Source of the DNA: an uncultured bacterium
GTDB taxonomy: Bacteria; Verrucomicrobiota; Kiritimatiellia; RFP12; UBA1067
Direction of reading: 5' to 3'
Assembly (NCBI GenBank): GCA_902779075.1
Contig: CACZAK010000073.1
Location: 1-20,462, forward strand
DNA: 20,462 nucleotides
Below, piece by piece: positions 12,964 through 20,462 of this stretch (positions are counted from its first letter, which is position 1; every line of letters begins with the position of its first letter). Position numbers and translations under genes: made by a program. The notes below the pieces were generated by a model. It worked only from the letters and a program-made list of their open reading frames with translations. It did not search any database and was not told where the DNA came from.

Positions 12964-15819
12964 TCAATACACCCGGACCTCGAAGACGCGGGCGGAGGGA
13001 TCGCCCCAGGTCGCGTTGATGCGGATGCGCACCGAGGTTACCGTCCGGCTCTGGAACTTGTGGACGCGGTGGCGGACCGTGTTCCCTGTCTCGGTCGCCA
13101 GCGTTATCCACTCCCTGCCGTCGAACGCCTCCACGGCATACGCCTTGACGAGCGTGGGCGGGAGCGGATTGCCGCGCGGATGGAGCGGGTTGAGGTTGGG
13201 GTCGAACGTGAGCCGCACCTCGCGCGCCACGACAGGCCTGCCGAAGTCGAGCGTAAGCATCTGCGGGAGCTTCTGCACGGGGTCCGAGATCCAGCCGTGA
13301 CGGATGCCGCCGACATTGCGCGACACGCCGTCGATCACGCACCCAGGCTCCGGCACGTCAGCCACGGCGAAACGGAATCCGCCCTCCGGCACGAGCGCGT
13401 ACGCCTCGTCCGAGACAAAGGTCCACTCTTTGCCGCACCACGCCCGGTAGGAAACCGCGCCGCGCGACTTGTCCGCGAGGCGCCACGAGACGCCAGCCAT
13501 GCGCGGCAGCTGGATCCAGATGAACTTCGCGTCGTCCGGCGGCATCGCGGGGAAGTCGAAGCGCGTCCACTTCGCGTCGCCGGGGACAACCGTGCCCTTC
13601 GTCTCTCCGAGGAACTTGAAGCTCGACGTGTCCCCCGGCACCATGCCCCTCTCCGTCGGGACCGCCGCCGCGTAAACGCGCGCGGTGATCTGCGTCGGCG
13701 CGGAGAGGGTCGATTCGAGAAGACACTCGAAGTATTTCGCCCCGCGCGCGGCGTCGTGCAGATAGCCCGTCGCGCGCGCCATGTCGAGCGGATGCACCTT
13801 GCGGCCCTTGCGCGGCGGCCTGATGTTCGACTTGGTCGTGACGCCCTTCGTGAACGTGCTTGTCGCGGACACCTTTGCCGTGCGGGCGAGGTCGGCGGAA
13901 TCCTCGTTCACGACCTCCGGAATGTACAAATCGTCCTTCAGGAGAAGCTGCTGGAGGCGGTGGATGCGCGTCTGGTCCGCACCGTATTCGCGCGGCATCA
14001 GCCCCGCCTTCAGAATCTCCGCCGCCGCCGTGCCGACGGCCTGGCCGAGGGTCAGGATCGTGGACTCCACCCGCGTGGAGCCAAGGGCGATGTGCGTCAC
14101 GCTGATGTTGCGTCCCGCCATCATGAGGTTGGGAACGTTCACCGAATAGAGGCAGCGGAACGGAATCGTGTAGATTGGCACGCGGGGATGGTGCTTCCAG
14201 TATCCGTTGCCTGTGGGGTTGTCGATGCCGAGCGGATCGTGTGTGTCGAGCGGCCATCCGCCGTACGAGACGCGATCCTCGAACACCTTGCCCTGGAGGC
14301 AGTCGTTCGCCGTCAGGATGTAGTCGCCCACGAGACGGTATCCCTCGCGGCGTCCGTTCATGTGCGACATTTCGACGAGCGCGTTGCAGTGGATGCTGTC
14401 CTTGTTGGCCCATTCGTTCTTGAGCCATCCCCAGTAGGAGAAATTGATGCGCACGAGCTCGTCGCGCGCGCGCTCAGGGTCCGCGAGGTCGTCGAACCTG
14501 CCGCCGTGCTCCAGCCACCACTCACCTTCCGGGTGCCTGGTCCGGCGCGTGAACCCCTTCGGGAGGATCCGCGCCCACACGGGCGTCTCGTAGGGAACGG
14601 GCTTGTCGCCGACGCGGGCCTGCTTGTACCCGATGTACATGTGCCCATAGCGGTAAAACTCCGACGTGGCGCTCGCAAGGCAGCCGCTCATCGTGAGGTC
14701 ATCGCGTACATCAGGCGCCTGGCGCTCGTTGTACTCTGCGGCGGCCTCGCGTCCGTACATCCTCTTCGCGCCGGCGAAGACGCCCACCCAGCCGTCGCCC
14801 GTGCAATCGACAAAGATGCGTCCGCCCCAACGGCGGCGCGTGCCGTCGAGCGTACAGCGGGCCTCCACGGACGCGATGCGCGCGCCGTCCATGCGGACGG
14901 CGACGACGCGTTGGTTGTCGAACACCGTGAGGTTCGGCAGCGCATCGGCCATCTCCCTGAACGCGCATGAAATCGAATAGCCCGGAATGACCATCCGCCG
15001 GAGGTTCGCCTCTTCGCAGATGCCGCCCTCGCGCGCGTCGGGATGCGACACCGCCGCGCCGTCGGTCGGCACGCCGATCTCGCTGCTGGCGTTCCCTCCA
15101 AGAACGGGACGGTCGTGGACGAGTGCGACACGCGCTCCGTGACGAGCGGCGGCGATGGCGGCGCCGAGTCCGCCCGGCCCCGCGCCAACGACGACAAGGT
15201 CGTAACTCCCGGCGTCGGCGACCGGTTCGGCGTCCGCGCCTGTGAAGCGCCCACGCGCCGCCGCACACGCCGCCGCGTCGTCCGGCGGGACGTAGGCGGC
15301 GTCCTGCGTGAACAAGAGCGCATCGCACCGGGCGAACGCGCCTGTGAGATCCTCAAGCGCGACCTTCGCCTCGCCTGCGGGGAGCTCCCATTCGCCCGCA
15401 AGTTCCCAGCGCCATCCTTCCTTGCCGCTCGCGCCGAGTTCGCGCCCGGGCTTGCCCGCGACGGACAGCCTGAACCGCCCCGGATGGTATTCGGGAAGCC
15501 AGTCCTTCGTGCGTGCCCACGCGCGCCACACGCCGGCCTTGGGAAAGCTCACGGACGTCGTCGCGGGCTTGATTGGCTTCAGCACGCCGGCGGCCAGCAG
15601 GTAGGCGCTGCCCATCTTGTGGGTGAACTGCGTGTCGAGGCGCCACTCGCCGTAGTCGGCGAAGCTTTCCGCCTCAAGCCAGAGGAATCCTTCCACGACC
15701 TCCTTCGCGCCGCCCACCGGCGCGCGGAAGCACCGGACTTCATTCATGATCCCCCACGCCGTGCATGAGGCGAGTGCCGCACACGCGGCGACGATGAATA
15801 CGGCCTTGGGGCTTTTCAT
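12964..15819 (-). CDS. Large exported FAD-dependent oxidoreductase with carbohydrate-binding-like flanks
   Basis: A 951-residue protein. An N-terminal signal with the lipobox-like ALASC suggests a lipoprotein. Residues 45-175 form a beta-sandwich resembling a CBM or golvesin-like module (LWLEAESFADYGEWRLD, then GVWRAWARTKDW). Residues 205-650 are an FAD_oxidored (pfam12831-type) domain. It begins YDLVVVGAGPGGLGAAIAAA (Rossmann GxGxxG), then LGGNASSEIG, FVDCTGDGWVGVFAGA, and the C-terminal FAD motif MMAGRNISVTHIALGSTRVE. The last 300 residues include an F5/8-type-C (discoidin)-like domain (TLDFGRPVVAREVRLTFDPN). Such multi-domain oxidoreductases occur beside sulfatase and glycoside-hydrolase genes in PVC bacteria; the substrate is unknown. 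AAAGGG lies 8 nt before the ATG. It heads the block with the flavin reductase and dipeptidase. The very high G+C creates long open frames on the opposite strand. Confidence 0.88.
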   Translation of the reverse strand: MKSPKAVFIVAACAALASCTAWGIMNEVRCFRAPVGGAKEVVEGFLWLEAESFADYGEWRLDTQFTHKMGSAYLLAAGVLKPIKPATTSVSFPKAGVWRAWARTKDWLPEYHPGRFRLSVAGKPGRELGASGKEGWRWELAGEWELPAGEAKVALEDLTGAFARCDALLFTQDAAYVPPDDAAACAAARGRFTGADAEPVADAGSYDLVVVGAGPGGLGAAIAAARHGARVALVHDRPVLGGNASSEIGVPTDGAAVSHPDAREGGICEEANLRRMVIPGYSISCAFREMADALPNLTVFDNQRVVAVRMDGARIASVEARCTLDGTRRRWGGRIFVDCTGDGWVGVFAGAKRMYGREAAAEYNERQAPDVRDDLTMSGCLASATSEFYRYGHMYIGYKQARVGDKPVPYETPVWARILPKGFTRRTRHPEGEWWLEHGGRFDDLADPERARDELVRINFSYWGWLKNEWANKDSIHCNALVEMSHMNGRREGYRLVGDYILTANDCLQGKVFEDRVSYGGWPLDTHDPLGIDNPTGNGYWKHHPRVPIYTIPFRCLYSVNVPNLMMAGRNISVTHIALGSTRVESTILTLGQAVGTAAAEILKAGLMPREYGADQTRIHRLQQLLLKDDLYIPEVVNEDSADLARTAKVSATSTFTKGVTTKSNIRPPRKGRKVHPLDMARATGYLHDAARGAKYFECLLESTLSAPTQITARVYAAAVPTERGMVPGDTSSFKFLGETKGTVVPGDAKWTRFDFPAMPPDDAKFIWIQLPRMAGVSWRLADKSRGAVSYRAWCGKEWTFVSDEAYALVPEGGFRFAVADVPEPGCVIDGVSRNVGGIRHGWISDPVQKLPQMLTLDFGRPVVAREVRLTFDPNLNPLHPRGNPLPPTLVKAYAVEAFDGREWITLATETGNTVRHRVHKFQSRTVTSVRIRINATWGDPSARVFEVRVY

Positions 15820-15901
15820 TTCATTTCCCTTTCCTGTTGAACGTGAAACACCTCATCGTGTGCGAATCTCAGCAATGCTCACTGATTTCCATAACCTATC
15901 A

Positions 15902-16591
15902 TCACACATCCAACCACGTCGGCTCGTAAGCGATTTCGTATCGCTCGTCGAGACGCGAGACGTTGTAGATTCGGCTGGATTCAAAATCGACGCCTCCGTG
16001 CTGACCCGTGTGGATGTGTCCGCAGAAGACGAAGCGGGGACATTTCTCCGCAATCACCTCCGCCAACTCGGACGAGCCGAAATGTTCGGAGTCCGTCTGG
16101 AGCGAACGATCCACATCGCTGCCGGGGATGCGTGGCGGTGAGTGCGTGACAAGGACATCGAGGCCTGATGGTATCTTCGAGAACCATTGCCTCAGCGTGT
16201 CAGGCTCGCCTTCGAACGCCCACGAGTAGGAGATGATCGGCACCCACGGCGTACCGTAGAAGCGGATGCCGTTGATTTCGGCCGCGCAGTCGCCGAGGAA
16301 ATGGACGTTGGGCGAGAAGCCGAACGTCCAGTCGATGTCGTGCCCCTTGAAGAGGATGTGCGCAATCGGATAGAAGTCGTGGTTGCCGGGAATGACGACA
16401 AACTGGATGTCGGGATACGACGCCGTCCATTCGCGGAAGCGCTTGTTGATCCACTTCTTCTGGTCGTTGACGTGCCAGGGGCCGCGTCCCCGCAACGGCG
16501 CGACGTCGCCCGCAAGGACGACGACGTCCGCCCCCGTCGGGTCAAGTCCGTCAAGGTTCCCATGCAAATCCGATGTCGCCATGATACGCAT
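15902..16591 (-). CDS. Calcineurin-like metallophosphoesterase
   Basis: A 229-residue cytoplasmic enzyme with all metal-site motifs in order. These are ATSDLHGN (motif I), VLAGDVAPL (II), VIPGNHDFY (III), VTHSPP (IV) and FCGHIHTG (V). The family hydrolyses phosphomonoesters or phosphodiesters, sometimes cyclic nucleotides. The substrate here is unknown. GGAGG is 9 nt before the ATG at 16591 and 3 nt before an in-frame ATG at 16597, so I take 16591. It lies 15 nt after abiEii, so it is probably transcribed with the toxin-antitoxin pair. Whether it contributes to that system or was simply captured in the operon cannot be told from sequence. Confidence 0.88.
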   Translation of the reverse strand: MRIMATSDLHGNLDGLDPTGADVVVLAGDVAPLRGRGPWHVNDQKKWINKRFREWTASYPDIQFVVIPGNHDFYPIAHILFKGHDIDWTFGFSPNVHFLGDCAAEINGIRFYGTPWVPIISYSWAFEGEPDTLRQWFSKIPSGLDVLVTHSPPRIPGSDVDRSLQTDSEHFGSSELAEVIAEKCPRFVFCGHIHTGQHGGVDFESSRIYNVSRLDERYEIAYEPTWLDV

Positions 16592-16606
16592 GATCATTAT
16601 CCTCCG

Positions 16607-17425
16607 CTATGCTTTGCTGATTCGTTCTATCAAATGATTTGCCCACACGACGGCTTCATCGCACGTCGGAAGCACACCAAGGCCACGTCCGGCATCTTCA
16701 TACAGCGAATCCCATCCGTCTCCCTTGGCCACAGTTGGCGGCCACGGTTGACGGCGGCGATAGTCGAACAATCTGATGCAGATTTCCTTGGATGCGGCAA
16801 AGTCCACTTCAGAATGTCCGCAAATAAGCTGTAGATCTACAAGGTCGTGCGGTCTGTCCGCCCCCGCCGTCGTAACGGCATGGAGCTTCTGCGCTATCTG
16901 GTACGGCAACTTCATCACCGGAACTGGGTTCGGTCGCGGGAAGCCAAGCCGCTCCATCATGCTTGCCAAGTCTGCCGCATCCTCCATCTCCGCCTCGTCC
17001 GCATCGCCGATCTCATTATGGCCGATTTCGATTCTTACGGTCTGCCACGAGCGGTCGTTGTAGGCAAGCTTGATGTCGTAGGGGGCCATGACATATCCCT
17101 GGGGGACGCCAGCGGGATGCGGCGGTTCAACTCGTTGCAACCTTCCCGTAAATCCGTTCCAGCCGACACGGAGGGCGGCTTCAAGCTTGTCAAGATAGGC
17201 ATCAAGCGGCATGACTCGCGCCGTGTCCATGTCCCGCGTATAACGTGTAGCACTACCCCCGTAACGGAACATAAGAGAACTTCCTCCCTTGACCACGCCA
17301 TCGGGAAGCATTTGCGCGACAACGACATTGGCAAGCGCCCGACTGAGGCGGAGGGCATCGCGTTCAAGACCCGCCATCCTGTTTATGGCCTTGATGAGAT
17401 TTGTACACGTGTTTGGGCGATTCAT
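16607..17425 (-). CDS. abiEii: AbiEii-family nucleotidyltransferase toxin (type IV TA)
   Basis: A 272-residue protein. The nucleotidyltransferase signature is VVKGGSSLMFRYG followed by ATRYTRDMDTAR, giving the GS and DxD metal-binding motifs. Later come YDIKLAYNDRSWQTVRIEI and KLPYQIAQKLHAV, both typical of AbiEii/AbiGii. By family it is a bacteriostatic toxin that modifies RNA (tRNA in studied members), neutralised by AbiEi through repression or enzymatic means rather than direct complexing. The start at 17425 overlaps the abiEi stop as ATGA; a longer frame to 17566 would only read through abiEi in another frame. The length is near the lower end for AbiEii. The lactococcal prototype is a phage-abortive system. 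Confidence 0.9.
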   Translation of the reverse strand: MNRPNTCTNLIKAINRMAGLERDALRLSRALANVVVAQMLPDGVVKGGSSLMFRYGGSATRYTRDMDTARVMPLDAYLDKLEAALRVGWNGFTGRLQRVEPPHPAGVPQGYVMAPYDIKLAYNDRSWQTVRIEIGHNEIGDADEAEMEDAADLASMMERLGFPRPNPVPVMKLPYQIAQKLHAVTTAGADRPHDLVDLQLICGHSEVDFAASKEICIRLFDYRRRQPWPPTVAKGDGWDSLYEDAGRGLGVLPTCDEAVVWANHLIERISKA

Positions 17426-17952
17426 TGCGCAAACTCTCTCTTGAGTTCTTGATATTCCTGCCGACCTACAAGCCCCTGACGCTCCGCCTGTTCGATTGCG
17501 TCGGCAAGCCGTTCCTTCATGACAGTGCCTCGGCAAGTACGAATCGCATCCGCTAGATTTTGGCAAGCGATCCCCTCAAACGTCTCTTCTCGTATGCCAT
17601 CGGCCTTTTTGACAAGGCGTATCCAATCTGGCAAGGTCTTACGCACCCTTTTTTCTACAGCCACCTGAATCTGCGCGGGATTGACTAGGGCAAGATTATG
17701 CATTGCAAGTACACCATCACCATATATGATGGCTCCATGTCCGACAAGCGCAATAGCCTCGGCGAAATGATCGTAGGGCGTTGGAACGTGGTGGTTGAGG
17801 CGATAGACGCCGCGACCACATCGTTCCAGCCGCCCCATTGTCTCCCATGCAAGCAATTGCTTGCGATGGATGCCAAGCTTTTCAGCATCCTCAACTGTAA
17901 CGAGTCCATACCGATCTGCGGCGGTCTCATAGACTTTCTCAAAATTGCTCAT
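17422..17952 (-). CDS. abiEi: AbiEi-family antitoxin / transcriptional regulator
   Basis: A 176-residue protein with an N-terminal winged helix (AADRYGLVTVEDAEKLGIHR, then WETMGRLERCGRGVYRLNHH) and the AbiEi_4-type antitoxin domain behind it (YGDGVLAMHNLALVNP, TLPDWIRLVKK, CQNLADAIRTC). The antitoxin usually represses its own promoter and counters AbiEii. Here the promoter -10 box ends 6 nt before the ATG, so the transcript is probably leaderless and no Shine-Dalgarno is present. The stop overlaps the abiEii start, the standard coupling for this pair. Confidence 0.92.
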   Translation of the reverse strand: MSNFEKVYETAADRYGLVTVEDAEKLGIHRKQLLAWETMGRLERCGRGVYRLNHHVPTPYDHFAEAIALVGHGAIIYGDGVLAMHNLALVNPAQIQVAVEKRVRKTLPDWIRLVKKADGIREETFEGIACQNLADAIRTCRGTVMKERLADAIEQAERQGLVGRQEYQELKREFAQ

Positions 17953-17958
17953 GTCAAT

Positions 17959-17988
17959 ATGATACCATTTTCGGGGTCATTTTGTCAA
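17959..17988 (-). promoter_or_regulatory. Near-consensus promoter for abiE, predicting a leaderless mRNA
   Basis: TTGACA (17988-17983), an 18-nt spacer ending TGG, and TATCAT (17964-17959). The ATG at 17952 follows after 6 nt. The -35 hexamer overlaps the stop codon of the TerB/J-domain gene. Confidence 0.75.
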
Positions 17989-18509
17989 GCACGGACAAAG
18001 CACGTCAATTTGATCCCAAAATCGCCATCAATTTGCCCCATTCGTCCGGGCATGCCGCCAGCACGCAAGATGTCGGGATGGTATTTTTTTGCCGCCATCC
18101 TGTAGGCGTTTCTAGCCGCCTCGTCCGGTGCGTCGGCCCGGCATATAACATCCAAGAAGTTTTTGTGCGTGCGCTTAAGAACTCCCCTTGCACATGCTAT
18201 GTCCCACAACAGTTCATAAGCTGCGAGGCATTCTTCGGGCGTCGCCCACTTGTTGGCGAAGTCCCACGCCATTTTCGCGAGCGAGATACTGTTGTTCCTC
18301 GCTTCATTGAATACGCGGACGCAGAACTTGCGCCGTGCAGCAGCGCGTGGGAACTTCTCAAACGCCTTCTCGGCGGCATGTACCTCCCAGGCGTCGACCT
18401 TTTGGTCCGCCTTCGCCATTTTCGCCAACATGCCAAACAGACGCCGCAAGAACATGTCCTCGCGGTGCTTGATCCGTCTCTTGATCTCGTCTGTATCTCG
18501 AAAGCGCAT
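17985..18509 (-). CDS. TerB-like plus J-domain protein (soluble DjlA-like)
   Basis: A 174-residue protein. Residues 18-125 form a helical TerB/DjlA-like domain (RLFGMLAKMAKADQKVDAWE ... LLWDIACARGVLKRTHKNFL). Residues 126-174 form a divergent J domain, FLDVICRADAPDEAARNAYR then MAAKKYHPD, containing the HPD motif that stimulates Hsp70 ATPase. It ends with a short helix IV. Unlike E. coli DjlA it lacks the N-terminal membrane anchor. It starts 16 nt after the AAA+ gene stop, with AAGGG about 10 nt before the ATG, so the two are co-transcribed. The pairing suggests the J protein delivers DnaK or substrate to the AAA+ machine; this is inference. The stop overlaps the abiE promoter. Confidence 0.75.
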   Translation of the reverse strand: MRFRDTDEIKRRIKHREDMFLRRLFGMLAKMAKADQKVDAWEVHAAEKAFEKFPRAAARRKFCVRVFNEARNNSISLAKMAWDFANKWATPEECLAAYELLWDIACARGVLKRTHKNFLDVICRADAPDEAARNAYRMAAKKYHPDILRAGGMPGRMGQIDGDFGIKLTCFVRA

Positions 18510-18525
18510 GGACGTTCACCCTTGC

Positions 18526-20462
18526 TCAGAAGCCGATTCTTCCCCGGTGGAAGGCCCGCTTGTTTGCGCACTCCTGTTCGATTGCCTTGATCCGCATCTC
18601 GTTGTCAACATCTCCGCCGAGATAGAACAGGCGCTGCCGAACCGTCCTGAAGTCGCCGGGGGTGACGTTTTCTATCTCATGGAGCCGAGTCCGCTCGCCC
18701 GCCGTCAGCTCCGTCCCGAACGTGCGCTCAAAGAACTTCTGCTTGCCGACGGTGTCCAGCGCGTCGAACTCGACCTTGAAGGTGAACCGCCTGAGCACGG
18801 CCGGGTCAAGGCTGTCGTTCCTGTTGGTGGCCCCGATGAAGATTCCGTTGAAGTTCTCCATCCTGTAAAGGAGCTCGTTGACCTGCGTCACCTCCCAGGA
18901 GCGCTCCGCCCCGGCACGATCACGGAGAAGCCCGTCTATTTCGTCGAAGAACAGGATCGTGTTGTCGTATTCCGCCTCCTCGAACGCCGCCTTAATGTTC
19001 TCTTCGCTGCCTCCGACCCACTTCGACAGAAGGTCACCGCCCATCTTGACGACATGGCGGCGGCCGAGTTCGCGGGACAGGAACTTCACGAACTCGCTCT
19101 TCCCTGTTCCGGGAGGTCCCCACAGGAGGATGTTCATGCGGGGGAAGTCAACGCCCCGATCCTCCCTTGAAAGGAAATTGCGCGCCGCCTTGACAAGGCT
19201 TTCCAAGGGGATGTCGCCCTTGATGTTGAGACCGTCGAGCGAATAGTCCTTCGCAGGCTCCGAACGGCCGTCGTCGATCCGCTTGAGCATCAACTCGCAG
19301 TGGGGCTTCATCAACTTCTCTATGAGCGCCTCGACCTTGTCCTTCGGCGGGTTCATCTTGCGCACGCTTTCAAGAACCATTGTAATGCCACCGGCGTTGG
19401 TTTCGTACCTCGCCGCGCAGCGGGTCAGCAGCTCGTCGTCGACAAGCGATCCGAGGTCCAGCCGCTTTATGTTGTTGCGCCAGATCATCTCGCGCTGAGT
19501 CCGGGACAGCGACTTGAAGGATACGGCAAAGTCAAAGCGTCTCCTGACGCTTTCAGCCATTTCATGCGGATGGATGTTGCTGATCCATATCACCGGCATC
19601 TTCAACTCGTCGAGGAGGGAGTTGACCGCGCCTTTCTCCGTCGACATACGCTCGTCGGAGAAGATCATCAGGCCCTCGGAGCTGGTCCGCAGGATCGCAT
19701 CGGCCTCGTCCACGATGATGACACCTTTCTTGCCGACCACGTTATCGTTGCAGACCCGGATGCAGGCCAGCCGGTTCTCGAGCGTCCTGGCCCTGCTGTC
19801 TTCGCGACTGAAGAGCGGTATCTCGTATGCGCTCACCCCCAGCTCCGACAGCAGCGACCTGGCGAAGCTCGTCTTTCCCGTCCCGGCCGAGCCATACAGC
19901 AGTATGTTCATCCGCCCAGCCCCGTTCGCCTTCAGAAGCTCCTTGAGCGTCTTCCCCTCGTTGGCGGCCAGCTTCCCGAAGAAATCCCACGGCAGAGTAT
20001 CGGTCTTCGACTCGAGGTAGAAATGCTCGGCCAGGCTCGCATGGTCGTTTCCCGCCAGATACCCGCCGAGCTCGTCGGCCATGAACTCATGGCACGAATC
20101 AAGGCATTCGTACTTGTACAGCTTCCCGCCTTTGCCCATCACGCGCACGACCTCGTCGTAGGCGCGATCTGTCGCCATCGCGAAGAATATCCGAATCTCG
20201 TTTGAGCAAACGCGCTCCGGCAATGCTGAAAACACCGTCGCGTGCCTGACGTATGCAAACATCAGCACCTCGGCTTCGAGCTTTGACAACGCCAGAAAAC
20301 GCACCTGCGTATTGAAGCGCTCCTCAAGCTCGTCGGCGGCATGATCTCCGGGCGGAGAATACATCTCCATCATCGCATCGCATATCTTCAGCAGAAGGAC
20401 GCGGGCGCGCTTGCGGAAACCCTCCGCATTCCATATCTTCTGAAGAACGACGCCGGACGAGT
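18526..20462 (-). CDS. Tandem AAA+ ATPase, 5' end outside window
   Basis: The frame is open to the right edge, with 644 visible residues. An ATG at 20373 is internal, because coding sense continues upstream (WNAEGFRKRARVLLLKICDA). Numbering from that Met, residues 1-150 form an N-terminal domain. AAA1 has Walker A GSAGTGKT (161-168) and Walker B VIIVDEADAI (218-227), with RRRF near 278. AAA2 has Walker A GPPGTGKS (419-426), the pore-loop-like KWVGGSEENI (451-460), Walker B ILFFDEIDG (473-481), sensor-1 ATN (515-517) and arginine fingers LRRF (527-530). AAA2 is like the Vps4/proteasomal/Cdc48 class; AAA1 is more divergent. Both ATPase sites look intact. It is probably a hexameric unfoldase or remodelling enzyme; the substrate is unknown. 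It is followed by the TerB/J-domain gene, a possible chaperone partner. Confidence 0.85.
   Translation of the reverse strand, partial: SSGVVLQKIWNAEGFRKRARVLLLKICDAMMEMYSPPGDHAADELEERFNTQVRFLALSKLEAEVLMFAYVRHATVFSALPERVCSNEIRIFFAMATDRAYDEVVRVMGKGGKLYKYECLDSCHEFMADELGGYLAGNDHASLAEHFYLESKTDTLPWDFFGKLAANEGKTLKELLKANGAGRMNILLYGSAGTGKTSFARSLLSELGVSAYEIPLFSREDSRARTLENRLACIRVCNDNVVGKKGVIIVDEADAILRTSSEGLMIFSDERMSTEKGAVNSLLDELKMPVIWISNIHPHEMAESVRRRFDFAVSFKSLSRTQREMIWRNNIKRLDLGSLVDDELLTRCAARYETNAGGITMVLESVRKMNPPKDKVEALIEKLMKPHCELMLKRIDDGRSEPAKDYSLDGLNIKGDIPLESLVKAARNFLSREDRGVDFPRMNILLWGPPGTGKSEFVKFLSRELGRRHVVKMGGDLLSKWVGGSEENIKAAFEEAEYDNTILFFDEIDGLLRDRAGAERSWEVTQVNELLYRMENFNGIFIGATNRNDSLDPAVLRRFTFKVEFDALDTVGKQKFFERTFGTELTAGERTRLHEIENVTPGDFRTVRQRLFYLGGDVDNEMRIKAIEQECANKRAFHRGRIGF

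Noticed and set aside
9938..15768. Long plus-strand open frames (532, 587 and 703 codons, and others) opposite the alpha-galactosidase, dipeptidase, flavin reductase and oxidoreductase genes
   Set aside because: They are antisense frames of GC-rich genes. Their products are Arg/His/Val-rich with no domain, and the minus-strand proteins carry complete family motifs.
15820..15901. Terminator or promoter between the phosphoesterase and the FAD oxidoreductase
   Set aside because: Only imperfect short inverted repeats and no convincing -10/-35 pair were seen in these 82 bases; the gap is left unassigned.

Overview
The window reads as bacterial chromosome with moderately high G+C. Every gene I can support lies on the minus strand. 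Lipoprotein and secreted glycan-acting genes, short REP-like palindromes inside coding linkers, and many defence or mobile families would suit a gut or rumen PVC-group bacterium (Kiritimatiellota/Verrucomicrobiota-like). That assignment is inference from style, not from a marker gene.

Layout from the right edge, in the direction of transcription. (1) 20462-17985: a partial tandem-AAA+ ATPase followed by a TerB-plus-J-domain protein. (2) 17988-15902: a clear promoter, then an abiEi-abiEii type IV toxin-antitoxin pair and a calcineurin-like phosphoesterase, tightly packed. (3) 15819-9665: a metabolic block. It holds a large exported FAD-dependent oxidoreductase, a flavin-reductase-like protein, a VanX-like D-Ala-D-Ala dipeptidase lipoprotein, and a secreted GH36-like alpha-galactosidase with its own promoter. 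(4) 9664-2701: an SNF2-family helicase and a SWIM zinc-finger protein fused to an XRE helix-turn-helix. These are usual partners but are separated here by about 3 kb. The intervening DNA carries a chimeric DUF1016 protein, an AT-rich Sel1-repeat gene, a 30-codon ORF and two broken gene ends (GIY-YIG 5' end, RhuM-like 3' end). (5) 2608-1: a HAD phosphatase broken by one extra G, a hairpin, a promoter, a broken HipB-type HTH gene, and a Wadjet-like SMC pair (jetB-like and jetC-like). jetC runs off the left edge.

Several promoters share an extended -10 element of the form TGNTATNNT. Two of them sit 6-7 nt from the start codon, which predicts leaderless mRNAs. The two flanks look like defence/mobile-gene neighbourhoods around ordinary carbohydrate and cell-wall metabolism. 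No tRNA, rRNA, CRISPR array or complete insertion sequence was seen. No stretch longer than 300 bases lacks a gene or gene remnant.
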